This document shows positions 1-9,594 of a stretch of 64,000 nucleotides of DNA, in pieces. The position numbers were made by a program, and so were the translations under genes. Source of the DNA: Bacteroidota bacterium (GTDB lineage Bacteria; Bacteroidota; Bacteroidia; Bacteroidales; Lentimicrobiaceae). Location of the stretch: assembly GCA_009773515.1 (NCBI GenBank), contig WSXX01000004.1:62001-126000 (forward strand), in the 5' to 3' direction. Position 1 is the stretch's first letter, and each line of letters opens with the position of its first letter. The notes beneath the pieces are model-generated. The model saw only the letters and a program-made list of their open reading frames with translations, did not search any database and was not told where the DNA came from.

Positions 1-225
1 GAATCAGAACATGGTGCCAATAAAACTTCAAACGGGTGGGAATTTGATTCCATTTATACGGTAGGTTATGCGGGTGTCAAAAATATTGATTTCCACGAGC
101 ATATGGACATCCCGGCCGATACAGAACCCGGAGACTACCATTTTCATATGTCGGTGACAGATCAGGAAGGCAACCGCACCGTAAAAGAAGCCGAACTTCT
201 GATTCAGTTGCCTGTTTTAAAGTAG
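1..225 (+). CDS. DUF4625-like protein, 3' end only
   Basis: The frame is open from the first base and ends at TAG 223-225, giving about 74 residues of a gene that starts outside the window. The C-terminal part (DIPADTEPGDYHFHMSVTDQEGN) follows the same pattern as the next gene (IPADADTGDYHMMVRLTDKAGW), so the two are tandem paralogues. The conserved DYH motif and Asp/His-rich character resemble the DUF4625 family of Bacteroidota lipoproteins, whose function is not established. The gap to the next gene is 63 bases on the same strand, compatible with one transcript. The family call is by eye. Confidence 0.7.
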   Translation, partial: ESEHGANKTSNGWEFDSIYTVGYAGVKNIDFHEHMDIPADTEPGDYHFHMSVTDQEGNRTVKEAELLIQLPVLK

Positions 226-288
226 TGTGATTCAACTTGAAACCCGAATCTCCAGAATATTTAAATCACACCAAAAACTAATTTTCAG

Positions 289-756
289 ATGCAAAAACTT
301 TCCCTCCTTTTATTATCCTTGCTGATGGCCGCAGTAGCAGGTTGCACCAAAGAAGAAAAGGACGATATTTATCCTGAAATAAAAATGGATTGCTGCGGAG
401 GTTATCCGGTGAATTGTGATGAGATAAAACGCGGAACCACCTTCACATTTATTGCAGAATTCAGCGATAACAAGGAGTTGGGCGCATTCAGTCTCGACAT
501 TCATCATAACTTTGATCATCATACCCACAGCACCGATCCCATGCCCTGTGAGTTTGAGCCGGTCAAATCGCCGGTCAATCCTTTCAGGCTGATCAGTGAA
601 TATGAAATCCCTGTAGGATCGAAAAACTACGCTGCATCTGTGGATATTTTTATTCCGGCCGATGCCGATACCGGTGATTATCATATGATGGTGCGCCTGA
701 CTGATAAAGCCGGCTGGCAGACCATCAAAGGAATAAGTTTTAAGGTAATTGAATAG
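289..756 (+). CDS. DUF4625-like lipoprotein
   Basis: This 155-residue protein has a lipoprotein signal peptide with the cleavage cysteine in VAGC near residue 19, so it should be anchored in the envelope. The mature part holds a Cys-Cys-Gly-Gly stretch, a His-rich segment (DIHHNFDHHTHST) and a C-terminal strand pattern ending in DYHMMVRLTDKAGWQ, as in DUF4625 proteins. The clustered His/Asp/Cys residues suggest metal binding, but that is inference. The ATG starts the hydrophobic signal directly and there is no better alternative. It is a tandem paralogue of the truncated gene before it, and a bidirectional hairpin terminator follows. Confidence 0.75.
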   Translation: MQKLSLLLLSLLMAAVAGCTKEEKDDIYPEIKMDCCGGYPVNCDEIKRGTTFTFIAEFSDNKELGAFSLDIHHNFDHHTHSTDPMPCEFEPVKSPVNPFRLISEYEIPVGSKNYAASVDIFIPADADTGDYHMMVRLTDKAGWQTIKGISFKVIE

Positions 757-765
757 TAGATGTAT

Positions 766-813
766 AAAAAAGCTGTCTTCAATGTCTTTTCAGGCATTTG
801 AGACAGCTTTTTA
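766..813. terminator. Bidirectional hairpin terminator
   Basis: AAAAAGCTGTCT is followed about 20 bases later by AGACAGCTTTTT. The stem has A-runs on one side and T-runs on the other, so it can end transcription from both strands. It sits between the convergent DUF4625 gene and the Cys-rich gene on the minus strand. Confidence 0.85.
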
Positions 814-819
814 ACTGCT

Positions 820-1572
820 TCAATCATCAAATCCCGGCCTTTTGAAATTCATGGCATCTGGAAAGTCTTTAAGTGCACGCTTTCGTATCCGCTCCAACCT
901 TACCAGCGCTGTCAGGAATTCATCTTCATCATCAGGAAAGTAAACCATGATCGCCGAAATGGCTTGAATGGTATTTTCAACCGCAATAATGGCAATTTTT
1001 GCTGACCCGTTTTTGTCATAACTGGCTTCTGGTGAGTCATCGTAAGGAGGTATAAGTGCCCGCGAAAACTTTACAGCAATAAAGTGCATATACCAGCTCA
1101 ATGAGTCAATGGCATTCTCAAAAATCAGAAAATCCTGTTTAGAGGTTTCGCTGAACTTTTTCAGTTTTGTGTCAATTATTTTGCTGTTCGTGCCAAACCA
1201 TTTAATCAGCCATTTTGAATGCTCATCTGCTTTTCTGTATAGATAGTGTTTCTTTTCGGGTCGTCGAAGCGGAAAGAATTCCAATTCCGCATCCCCCTCC
1301 TCACTCAGTTCAATTCCGTCTTCAGCAGCCATTTCGATAATCATTTCCATGGTATCCTGCAGTATATTGCTCATTGATTCATCAAAATCCTGTTCCGGCA
1401 GATTGTTTTCTGCCCTGAATTTTTCCTCCTCAACTTCCATAAGATAAACACTGCAACGGGTGCAGAACCGGCAACGCTGACACCAACGATCGCAATAATT
1501 GTGAATGCCCGGTATTACCTCGTATTCCTCATGAATGCGTTTGAGCAGGTCTGAACTTTTTTCTCTTTCCAT
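820..1572 (-). CDS. Hypothetical protein with N-terminal cysteine cluster
   Basis: This 250-residue soluble protein has no signal peptide. Residues about 25-45 carry five cysteines (CDRWCQRCRFCTRC), a spacing that could bind zinc or an iron-sulfur cluster. The rest is acidic, probably helical, and includes an EEDGIELSEEGDAELEFFP stretch, then a basic region near the end. I do not recognise a family with a known function. The next gene upstream on the same strand (the oligopeptidase) ends 28 bases before this start, so the two may be cotranscribed. The gene ends at the shared terminator. Confidence 0.7.
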   Translation of the reverse strand: MEREKSSDLLKRIHEEYEVIPGIHNYCDRWCQRCRFCTRCSVYLMEVEEEKFRAENNLPEQDFDESMSNILQDTMEMIIEMAAEDGIELSEEGDAELEFFPLRRPEKKHYLYRKADEHSKWLIKWFGTNSKIIDTKLKKFSETSKQDFLIFENAIDSLSWYMHFIAVKFSRALIPPYDDSPEASYDKNGSAKIAIIAVENTIQAISAIMVYFPDDEDEFLTALVRLERIRKRALKDFPDAMNFKRPGFDD

Positions 1573-1600
1573 GATGAATCAGGGTGCAGTTCCGGTTCAA

Positions 1601-3751
1601 TTAATCATTAATCCCAACCCTGTTAAGGATAAAGGCTACTTCAAATGCTGTTTCCTTCAACGCATCAAAACGACCGGTGGCTCCGCCATGGCCTGATTCC
1701 ATATTTGTTTTCAGCAGCAATATGTTGTTGTCGGTTTTCATGGCACGCAATCGGGCTGCAAACTTTGCAGGTTCCTGATATCCTACCTGTGAATCATTTA
1801 ATCCACCGGTAATCAGCATGTTTGGATAATTCTGAGTTTTTATGTTGTCGTAAGGTGAGTAAGAAAGCATGTATTTGTAATATTCTTCTTCGTTCGGATT
1901 TCCCCACTCTTCGTATTCCTGGGTAGTGAGCGGCAAACTTGTGTCGAGCATGGTATTGATTACATCCACAAAAGGAACCTGGGCCACTACTGTATTGAAC
2001 AGTTCAGGGCGCATATTGGCAACGGCACCAACAAGTAATCCGCCGGCACTTCCTCCCATAATGGCCAGTTTGTCAGATGCTGTATATTTATCAGCAATTA
2101 GTTTTTCGGCACACGAAATAAAATCGGTGAAAGTGTTTTTCTTCTTAAGTAGCTTGCCGTCTTCATACCATTGCTCTCCCATATCGCTGCCGCCACGTAT
2201 CTGAGCAATCGCGAATACAAAACCGCGATCAATAAGACTGTAGAAACTTGAAATAAAATAAGCGTCGGAACTGGCTCCATATGATCCGTATGAATAAAGA
2301 AGCGCAGGATTGCTGCCGTCTTTTTTCAGTGATTTTTTATAAACTACAGACATCGGAACCTGAACACCATCAGTTGCAGTAGCCCAAACGCGCTCCACAG
2401 TGTAATCATCGGGATTAAATCCGCCGGGGATTTCCTGTTGCTTCAGCAGCGTGCTTTTGCCGGTTGAAAGATCGTATTCAAACACGCTGTTGGGACGATT
2501 GAGCGAAGTATAGCTGTATCGCAGCGTAGTGGAAGTGTATTCCGGAGTTCCGTTCATGTATGCCGTGTAAACCGGTTCAGGGAAACTGATGGTTTTCTGA
2601 TCGCCGTTTTTTAGTCCGATTACGCGGATTTCATTCAAGCCGTTTCTTCTGATCTGTGCAGCAAGATAATCCTGAAAAACATCCAGTCCTTCAAGTTTTG
2701 CATCCTTGTCGTGCGGAATCAGCACTTTCCAGGTACTGCGGTCTTCGTATCCTTTGAGAGGAGCCTCGTAAACCATAGAATTCAGGTTTTCGCGGTCTTT
2801 GTATTGAATAAAGAACTTATCCTTGTGGTGATTAACATGATACTCAACGTCTTTCGCTCTGGGAATAAATACTTTAAATTTACCGGAAGGTTCATCGGCT
2901 GGCAAAAAGTGGTACTCTGACGAAGTGAAACTGCCTGTGGTGATGAAGATAAAATCATCGGTTTTGCTTTTTTCGACGCCCACGATAAACTGTTCGTTGG
3001 GTTCTTCAAATACCAGTTCTGCCGGTTTACTGTCCGAAATATCGATGCGGTATACCCTCCAGCTGCGCAAGGCATCATTGCCTACGGTGTAAAAAATTGT
3101 TTTGCTGTCGTTTGCCCAGGCGAATCCCTGAACTTTATCAATGTTTATGGCTAGATCGTTTCCGGTTTCCAGATCCTTGACTTTCAAAGTAAAATCGGCA
3201 AAAGAACCCGTTTCATTGGAGGCATAGGCGGCCAGCTTGTTGTTGGTGCTTATGTCGAAACCTGCAAAAATAAAGGCTGGCTTGCCTTCGGCCATTTTGT
3301 TTACATCAAAAATAACCTCTTCAGGAGATGAAACATCGCCTTTTTTGCGGCAGTATTTGCGGTATTGTTTTCCTTCCTCGGTGCGCGAATAATAGAAATA
3401 ACCATTGTCGGACTGTGGAACTGTTTCGTCGGTTTCCTTGATCCGACCTTTCATTTCAGCGAAAAGTTTCTCCTGCAATGGAATTGTGGATTTCATTACC
3501 GTATCGCAATAATCATTCTCAGCGTTAAGGTAAGCCAATACCTCTGGATTTTCTTTTTCCTTCAGCCAGAAATAGTTATCAATCCTTTCGTTGCCGAATT
3601 CATTAAAGGTTACCGCTTTGATAGCTGCGGCCGGGGGTGTGGGGAAATCGCTTTGCATGGATATTTTTACTGTTGGTTCAGTGGTTGAAGTGCAGGCTGT
3701 CAATGCCAGAACGGCGATCCAGCTTTTTGAGTAACTGATGTGCTTGATCAT
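1601..3751 (-). CDS. Prolyl oligopeptidase family S9A (oligopeptidase B-like), lipoprotein
   Basis: This 716-residue serine peptidase of family S9A should cleave short peptides, probably after basic residues as in oligopeptidase B. The N-terminus is a lipoprotein signal (cysteine in LTAC near residue 20), so it is likely anchored in the envelope rather than cytoplasmic. The first ~440 residues form the beta-propeller lid, and the C-terminal third is the alpha/beta hydrolase. The catalytic triad is visible: Ser568 in GGSAGG, Asp653 in GGLNDSQV and His688 in MESGHGG. The length matches the family. No divergent partner is present; the next gene upstream is rpoN, beyond a repeat-containing gap of 246 bases. 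Confidence 0.92.
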   Translation of the reverse strand: MIKHISYSKSWIAVLALTACTSTTEPTVKISMQSDFPTPPAAAIKAVTFNEFGNERIDNYFWLKEKENPEVLAYLNAENDYCDTVMKSTIPLQEKLFAEMKGRIKETDETVPQSDNGYFYYSRTEEGKQYRKYCRKKGDVSSPEEVIFDVNKMAEGKPAFIFAGFDISTNNKLAAYASNETGSFADFTLKVKDLETGNDLAINIDKVQGFAWANDSKTIFYTVGNDALRSWRVYRIDISDSKPAELVFEEPNEQFIVGVEKSKTDDFIFITTGSFTSSEYHFLPADEPSGKFKVFIPRAKDVEYHVNHHKDKFFIQYKDRENLNSMVYEAPLKGYEDRSTWKVLIPHDKDAKLEGLDVFQDYLAAQIRRNGLNEIRVIGLKNGDQKTISFPEPVYTAYMNGTPEYTSTTLRYSYTSLNRPNSVFEYDLSTGKSTLLKQQEIPGGFNPDDYTVERVWATATDGVQVPMSVVYKKSLKKDGSNPALLYSYGSYGASSDAYFISSFYSLIDRGFVFAIAQIRGGSDMGEQWYEDGKLLKKKNTFTDFISCAEKLIADKYTASDKLAIMGGSAGGLLVGAVANMRPELFNTVVAQVPFVDVINTMLDTSLPLTTQEYEEWGNPNEEEYYKYMLSYSPYDNIKTQNYPNMLITGGLNDSQVGYQEPAKFAARLRAMKTDNNILLLKTNMESGHGGATGRFDALKETAFEVAFILNRVGIND

Positions 3752-3823
3752 GATACGGGTTATTTTTTTTTTGTAAAAGTACCAAGAATATTGAATATAG
3801 AGGAATGATATTATATAGGGACA

Positions 3824-3944
3824 CCACGAAGTGGCAGTATATATAAACCCATGGGCAACGCCCTGGGTTGCTTAACGCATAAAGTCAAATCAGCGCCCTG
3901 AAAGGGCAGCATAATATATCTCCATATGCGGAATTTGCAATTCC
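3824..3944. repeat. REP-like cluster of four short palindromes
   Basis: Four short imperfect palindromes follow each other between two genes: CCACGAAGTGG (3824-3834), CCCATGGGCAACGCCCTGGG (3848-3867), GCCCTGAAAGGGC (3895-3907) and GGAAT-TTGCA-ATTCC (3930-3944). The spacing is regular, at roughly 30-45 bases. Such strings resemble dispersed REP-type elements seen in Bacteroidota genomes, which are mobilised in some species by REP-associated tyrosine transposases; no such gene is in this window. The rest of the gap 3752-3997 shows nothing else apart from a possible weak -7 box (TATTCTTG on the minus strand, 3783-3790). Confidence 0.65.
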
Positions 3945-3997
3945 ACTCAGCATGAGAAAACAAACCGGGTAAGTAAACTGGAAAAAGTGATCGAAAG

Positions 3998-5461
3998 TTA
4001 AAGCTCTTTCCTCAGTCTGGCAACAGGGATGTTGAGTTGTTCGCGGTACTTGGCTACCGTCCGGCGGGCGATGTTGTAACCTTTGTCTTTAAGGATATCA
4101 GTGAGTTGTTCGTCGGTGAGGGGTTTGCCTTTTTCTTCGGCTTCAATGCAGTTGGAAAGAATTTTCTTGATTTCGCGGGTTGATACTTCTTCGCCTGAAT
4201 CGGTTTGCATGGATTCAGAGAAAAAAGTCTTGAGCAAAAATGTACCAAAAGGAGTTTGCACATATTTTGAGTTCGCCACGCGCGATATGGTTGAAATATC
4301 AAGCATAACAATCTCTGCGATATCCTTCAGAATCATTGGCCTGAGCTTGGTTTCGTCGCCGGTCATAAAAAACTCACGCTGATATTCCATTATGGCTGTC
4401 ATGGTGACATAAAGCGTGTTTTGCCTTTGTTTGATGGCATCAATAAACCATTTAGCAGAGTCGATTTTTTGTTTGATAAACATCACAGCATCTTTCTGGC
4501 TGCTGCTTTTCGACTTGCTTTCGGCATAGGTTTCCAGCATATCTACATAAGTGCGGCTAAGGCGCAGTTCAGGAGTATTGCGCGAATTTATCTGAAGATC
4601 CAGATCGCCATCTTTGTTATAAACAAAGAAGTCGGGCATAATGTAATGATTGGTGCGGGTGGTTTCCCCCATCGAATTGCCCGGCTTTGGATTGAGTTTG
4701 AGTATTTCGTTTACAGCATCGCGCAACTCATCCTCACTCACTTTTGCCTTTTTTGATATTTTGTCGTAATGTTTTTTTGTGAGCTCATCAAAATACCTGT
4801 CAACCAGATGTGCAGCCAATGCAACAGCCGGTGCATTATCCTGGCGTTTGAGCTGAATTAGCAGGCATTCGCGTAGGTCGCGGGCACCCACACCCGGTGG
4901 ATCAAACTCCTGAACCACTTTCAGCATCGCATTCAGCTCCTCAATATTGGTGGAAATGTTTTGAGTAAACGCCAGATCATCCACCATTGCGCTCAGCTGA
5001 CGGTTCAGGTAGCCTGAATCGTCGAGGTTGCCGATAATATAAGTTGCGATGGCTACCTGCCTTTCATCGAGGCGGCGGAGGCCAAGTTGTGAGACTAATG
5101 TTTCGTGGAATGAAATACCTGAGGCGTAAGGAACTTCGCGGTGTTCGTCATCGGCACTGCTGTTGTTGGCGTTCATGCGGTAAGCAGGAATGTCATCGTC
5201 ATCAAGATATTCGGTGATGTCGAAATCCTCTCTTTCGCGTTCCAGCTCATCCATTGGATCTGGTTCGGTATCGGTAGGAATTTCTTCAGCATCGGTACTC
5301 ATTTCGGGATCAGCAGCATCTTCAAGTGCCGGATTTTCTTCAATCTCCTGCTTTATGCGCTGCTCTAAGGCAATGGAAGGAATCTGCAACAACTTCATAA
5401 GCAGAATCTGTTGTGGAGACAGTTTCTGAAGAAGTTTCTGTTGTAGTTTTTGAGTTAACAT
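3998..5461 (-). CDS. rpoN: RNA polymerase sigma-54 factor
   Basis: The 487-residue protein is sigma-54, which directs RNA polymerase to -24/-12 promoters with enhancer-binding activators. Region I is Gln/Leu-rich (LTQKLQQKLLQKLSPQQIL), followed by an acidic region II (about residues 45-110) rich in Asp/Glu. The core-binding region follows, then an HTH around residues 370-400. The C-terminal RpoN box is present as ARRTVAKYRE about 20 residues from the end. Length and order match the family. It stands alone, with rpoN and asnS separated by 172 bases in which I see only AT-rich DNA and a short CTGAA/TTCAG dyad (about 5595-5610). Confidence 0.96.
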   Translation of the reverse strand: MLTQKLQQKLLQKLSPQQILLMKLLQIPSIALEQRIKQEIEENPALEDAADPEMSTDAEEIPTDTEPDPMDELEREREDFDITEYLDDDDIPAYRMNANNSSADDEHREVPYASGISFHETLVSQLGLRRLDERQVAIATYIIGNLDDSGYLNRQLSAMVDDLAFTQNISTNIEELNAMLKVVQEFDPPGVGARDLRECLLIQLKRQDNAPAVALAAHLVDRYFDELTKKHYDKISKKAKVSEDELRDAVNEILKLNPKPGNSMGETTRTNHYIMPDFFVYNKDGDLDLQINSRNTPELRLSRTYVDMLETYAESKSKSSSQKDAVMFIKQKIDSAKWFIDAIKQRQNTLYVTMTAIMEYQREFFMTGDETKLRPMILKDIAEIVMLDISTISRVANSKYVQTPFGTFLLKTFFSESMQTDSGEEVSTREIKKILSNCIEAEEKGKPLTDEQLTDILKDKGYNIARRTVAKYREQLNIPVARLRKEL

Positions 5462-5633
5462 GCAAATTCCTGTTTTAAATTCACTGCGAATATAGGGTCA
5501 ATTTACAAAATATTTCGCTTACTTGATTAACGTAAGCAATACTTTTTTTATTTCAACCGCTGAAAGACCTGTTTTTTCTTTGTTTTTTCTCAATCTGAAA
5601 GGAAATTCAGGCTTACACAAAATTAAAAAAAAA

Positions 5634-7040
5634 TCAGAATTCAGCATTTTGTGGTGTCCTTGGAAAAGGAATCACATCGCGGATATTTGCCATACCGGTT
5701 ACAAAAAGCATCATTCTTTCAAATCCAAGTCCGAAACCGGCATGTGGAGCAGTGCCGAATCGTCGGGTGTCGAGATACCACCAGATGTCCTTTTCGGGAA
5801 TTTCCATTTCCCGGCAACGGGTAACGAGTTTTTCAAGACTTTCTTCACGTTGCGAACCTCCTATAATTTCACCGATACGAGGAAACAACACATCCATGGC
5901 CCTTACGGTTTTGCCGTCGTCGTTTTGCTTCATGTAGAAAGCCTTGATGTGTTTGGGATAGTTCGTCAGAATAACAGGGCGCAAAAAATGTTTTTCAACG
6001 AGGTAGCGTTCGTGCTCACTTTGCAGATCGGTGCCCCAGTCAACCGGAAACTCAAATTTTTGGCCAGAAGCTTTCAGAATTTCAACAGCCTCAGTGTAAG
6101 TAAGTCGCTGAAAATCATTTTCAACCACAAACTTAAGCCTGTCGATCAGCTCATTGTCGTACATTTTGGTAAGAAATTCCAGATCGTCCATGCAGTTGTC
6201 CAGCGCATATTTCACCAGATATTTCAGGAAATCTTCTGCCAGATCCATGTTGTCGTTGATGTCATGGAAAGCCATTTCCGGCTCAATCATCCAGAATTCG
6301 GCAAGATGCCTTGGTGTATTTGAATTTTCGGCCCTGAATGTGGGTCCGAAAGTATAGATATTTGACAGTGCCAGTGCACCAAGTTCTCCTTCAAGTTGCC
6401 CTGAAACGGTAAGGTTGGTCGCTTTACCGAAGAAATCCTGGGTGTAATCTACTTCTCCGGTTTCGGTAAGCGGAGGATTTTTTGCATCAAGGGTAGTAAC
6501 CCTGAACATTGCACCAGCGCCTTCAGCATCAGAGCCCGTAACAATAGGTGTGTGCAGATAATAGAAGCCGTTGTCGTTGAAGTACTTATGTATAGCAAAT
6601 GACATGGCATGGCGCATACGAAGCACAGCGCCAAAAGTATTTGTGCGTGGCCTCAGGTGAGCAATTTCGCGCAGAAATTCAAGGGTGTGACCTTTTTTCT
6701 GCAGCGGGTATGTTTCAGGATCGGCGGTGCCGTAAACTTCAATTTCCTTTGCCTGTAGCTCAACCGCCTGTCCTTGACCGGGAGATTCTACCAGAATTCC
6801 GTTTACCGAAATACAAGAGCCCGTTGTGATCAGCTTCATGGTTGCTTCGTCGAAGCCGGCCAGATCAACCACAATCTGAATATTATGAATTACAGAACCG
6901 TCATTTAATGCGATAAAAGCTACATTTTTATTTCCACGTTTGGTGCGTACCCAACCTTTAAGGTTGACCATATTGCCTGCCCCGATGGCCTGCCAGTTGC
7001 GCAGTACTTCTGCTATTCTTGTTCGTTTTAACGATTCCAT
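5634..7040 (-). CDS. asnS: Asparaginyl-tRNA synthetase
   Basis: This 468-residue class IIb aminoacyl-tRNA synthetase charges tRNA-Asn in the cytoplasm. The N-terminal OB fold (about residues 20-110, [18 protein letters not shown]) reads the anticodon. Class II motif 2 is [21 protein letters not shown] and motif 3 is [10 protein letters not shown] near residue 440. The residues fit AsnRS rather than AspRS, and the length equals that of the bacterial enzyme. It is monocistronic. A TAACTTTG -7 box on the minus strand lies about 64 bases upstream of the ATG, and a short dyad TTTCAGC-ctta-GCTGAAA (7079-7096) falls in the presumed leader. Confidence 0.97.
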   Translation of the reverse strand: MESLKRTRIAEVLRNWQAIGAGNMVNLKGWVRTKRGNKNVAFIALNDGSVIHNIQIVVDLAGFDEATMKLITTGSCISVNGILVESPGQGQAVELQAKEIEVYGTADPETYPLQKKGHTLEFLREIAHLRPRTNTFGAVLRMRHAMSFAIHKYFNDNGFYYLHTPIVTGSDAEGAGAMFRVTTLDAKNPPLTETGEVDYTQDFFGKATNLTVSGQLEGELGALALSNIYTFGPTFRAENSNTPRHLAEFWMIEPEMAFHDINDNMDLAEDFLKYLVKYALDNCMDDLEFLTKMYDNELIDRLKFVVENDFQRLTYTEAVEILKASGQKFEFPVDWGTDLQSEHERYLVEKHFLRPVILTNYPKHIKAFYMKQNDDGKTVRAMDVLFPRIGEIIGGSQREESLEKLVTRCREMEIPEKDIWWYLDTRRFGTAPHAGFGLGFERMMLFVTGMANIRDVIPFPRTPQNAEF

Positions 7041-7103
7041 TCTTTTTGATTGTTGATTGTCAGTAAAGTAATCTCATATTTCAGCCTTAGCTGAAAAGAT
7101 TGG

Positions 7104-7111
7104 CAAAGTTA
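7104..7111 (-). promoter_or_regulatory. asnS promoter -7 box
   Basis: CAAAGTTA on the plus strand is TAACTTTG on the minus strand, an exact match to the Bacteroidota -7 consensus TAnnTTTG. I see no clear -33 TTG at the usual distance. The remainder of 7112-7331 shows no gene. Confidence 0.55.
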
Positions 7112-7331
7112 TGAAAAAAGAGGGAGTGGTGAAACAGTAGATATTTTACCGATCTGCTTATTGTAAATTGTACGCAAATGCCGTTAAGGATGTATTCGTT
7201 GGTTTCCCCATACAAAAAAAAGCGATGGATCTTTTATTGTATTTTTATTCAGATGGCCTTCACCTCGAACAAAACAAGTCAGAATTGCGATTTTAAATGA
7301 AACAAATCAGAGAATGTATGTGATATTTTAT

Positions 7332-7362
7332 TTTGACAATTATTCAAATACCAATATCTTTA
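7332..7362 (+). promoter_or_regulatory. Promoter of the histidine kinase operon
   Basis: TTTG (7332-7335) is followed after 19 bases by TATCTTTA (7355-7362), one base off the TAnnTTTG consensus. The start codon lies about 32 bases further on, which fits a short leader. Confidence 0.55.
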
Positions 7363-7393
7363 TACAGAAAATAGAACATTAAACCCATAGGTT

Positions 7394-9592
7394 ATGAAAA
7401 TAATATTCTATGTATTCCAATTGCACAGCCCTTTACGGATTTTTTTATCGGTGGCACTGGTAACAATTTTAATATTCCCGCTCAAGGCATTTGCGCAGAG
7501 TGGTGTTGAAAACCGGAAGTCAGATTCACTGAAAATAGTAAGGCTGAATGAATTATTTGAAATCCAGCTTAAGGGAAATCAGTTAAATTCAGCCAGAGCA
7601 ACAAATGACTCCATATTTACAATCGCCGGCAGATCTGATATGTATAAATCTATCGGCAGCTGTTATTTTAATTATGCCCTGATTGAACGGGCTTTAAAAA
7701 ATACAGATGGTTTTCTGGAAAACTTAAAACTATCCATTCCATGGTATCTGAAAGCAGGTGCCAATTCTTCTGCTTCAAGGGCACATACTATTATAGGCCA
7801 AACTATTGCAAATGATGATTATGCCGCTGCACTTGAAAATTTCAGGGCTTCTCTGGAACTCAGGCAACAAACCGACGACACCCTTGGCATTACAAATAAT
7901 CTGATAAATATCGGCACCATGCAATATCAGATGGGACGTTATTCAGAGGCCAATACGAATTTCTACCAGGCCCTCGAGCTCGCAAGTCAATCGCGCAACG
8001 ATAAATTAAAAGCTTATTCGCTCAATAATCTGAGCAATATTCATAACAAACTAAAAAACTATGAAGTTTCACATGACTATCTGAGGCAGGCTCTTGCGAT
8101 TCATCAAAAAACAGGAAATAAAAAAAGTGAATTTCATGTGATAATGAATATTGGTAACACTTTTTATGAGCAGGGGAATAAAACTGAGGCAAAAAAGTAT
8201 TTTGAACAAGCACTTGATTTTCACAAAAGTAATGGGCTGGAGGAAAGAAGCCTGATTTCTATCTTTAATAATCTGGGGCTGGTAGTTAAATCTGAAGGAG
8301 ATACAGTTAGAGCCATTCAATATTTTAATCAGGCACTGGGGATTTCCAAAGCACATAGCGATAAACAAGGAATAACCATTGCGTTGTCAAATCTGGGCCA
8401 GATTACCGACAAAGGAAATGAAGCTTCATCTCTCAGTCAGTTGCATGAAAGTCTTAAAGAAGCCAAAGCGCTTGGCCTTAGTAAGATGGTGCTGAATAAT
8501 TATGGCAGTCTCCGCGATTTTTACAGCAAAAAGGGTGATTTTAAGAAAGCATATGAATATGCCACTAAATATCAGATGCTAAATGATTCAATTTATGATG
8601 CAGAGAATGCAGACAGAATAATTGAATTACAGACCAGATATGAAACAGCAGAGAAAGAAAAACAACTGGTTATTGCTAAAAAGGAGAAACTTGAAAAAGA
8701 TCTGGAACTAAACAAAGCAAATGTGACGAAATATGGAATGATAGGCATTTCAGCAATATTGTTGTTGCTTCTTGGTTCCCTTTACAGTCGTTACCTGATT
8801 AAACGCCGCAGTCAGATGCAGCTTGCTGTAATAAATGAAAAACTGAATGAATTGAACAACACCAAAGACAAACTCTTTTCAATTGTTTCGCACGACTTAA
8901 AAAATTCTATGTCAGGCTTTTCGGGTATAGTAAATACCTTAAACAGCAGTTATGAAAAATTTTCAGCAGACCAGGTCAAATACTATGTCGGCGAAGTTTC
9001 AGCTTCAGCAAATTCAATGAAAGGCTTGCTCCGAAATCTGCTTGACTGGGCCCGTTCGCAGCAAAACCTGATAAAAGTATGCCCTTCACAGTTTTCATTT
9101 GCTTCGCTTGTAAGCGAATGTACGCAGCTTATTGATCAGCAGCTGAGACGAAAAAATATTGAAGTGGTTGTAGCTGCTGCAGATGACCTGATGCTTGTAA
9201 GCGACAAAAATATCGTTACCACTATTGTGAGGAATCTGCTGGTAAATGCTGTGAAATACAGTCATGAAGGTGGCCGGATAGATATAACTTCAAATCTGGC
9301 AAACCAGGAAATAGAAATCAGTGTAGCTGACAATGGCGTAGGAATGGATCAGCAGGATGTTGATTTTATAATGAATTCAGGTACTTTTATGAAAAGCAAA
9401 CCCGGAGTTCAGGGCGAAAAGGGAGCTGGTCTGGGTTTGATGCTTACAAAGGAACTGCTCGAAAAAATATCAGGCAGATTGGTTGTCGTTAGTGAAAAAG
9501 GCAAAGGCAGTACATTCAGTATCGTAATTCCTTTGCTGCAGAATATTGAAATACATGATTCTGAAGAAGTTTATGCAGAAGAAATAAGATAA
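7394..9592 (+). CDS. TPR-containing sensor histidine kinase
   Basis: This 732-residue inner-membrane sensor kinase starts with a signal segment ending near FAQS (residue 36). Residues about 60-400 are TPR-like helical repeats (for example YSEANTNFYQALELA, and KKYFEQALDFHK) predicted to be periplasmic. A coiled coil and one membrane helix follow (about 448-468). The HisKA phospho-acceptor is His500 in IVSHDLKNSM. The ATPase domain shows the N box (NLLVNAVKYS), G1 (DNGVGMD) and G2 (GAGLGL). It is followed after two bases by a response regulator, so the two form a two-component system. The signal sensed is unknown. Confidence 0.93.
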   Translation: MKIIFYVFQLHSPLRIFLSVALVTILIFPLKAFAQSGVENRKSDSLKIVRLNELFEIQLKGNQLNSARATNDSIFTIAGRSDMYKSIGSCYFNYALIERALKNTDGFLENLKLSIPWYLKAGANSSASRAHTIIGQTIANDDYAAALENFRASLELRQQTDDTLGITNNLINIGTMQYQMGRYSEANTNFYQALELASQSRNDKLKAYSLNNLSNIHNKLKNYEVSHDYLRQALAIHQKTGNKKSEFHVIMNIGNTFYEQGNKTEAKKYFEQALDFHKSNGLEERSLISIFNNLGLVVKSEGDTVRAIQYFNQALGISKAHSDKQGITIALSNLGQITDKGNEASSLSQLHESLKEAKALGLSKMVLNNYGSLRDFYSKKGDFKKAYEYATKYQMLNDSIYDAENADRIIELQTRYETAEKEKQLVIAKKEKLEKDLELNKANVTKYGMIGISAILLLLLGSLYSRYLIKRRSQMQLAVINEKLNELNNTKDKLFSIVSHDLKNSMSGFSGIVNTLNSSYEKFSADQVKYYVGEVSASANSMKGLLRNLLDWARSQQNLIKVCPSQFSFASLVSECTQLIDQQLRRKNIEVVVAAADDLMLVSDKNIVTTIVRNLLVNAVKYSHEGGRIDITSNLANQEIEISVADNGVGMDQQDVDFIMNSGTFMKSKPGVQGEKGAGLGLMLTKELLEKISGRLVVVSEKGKGSTFSIVIPLLQNIEIHDSEEVYAEEIR

Positions 9593-9594
9593 TT

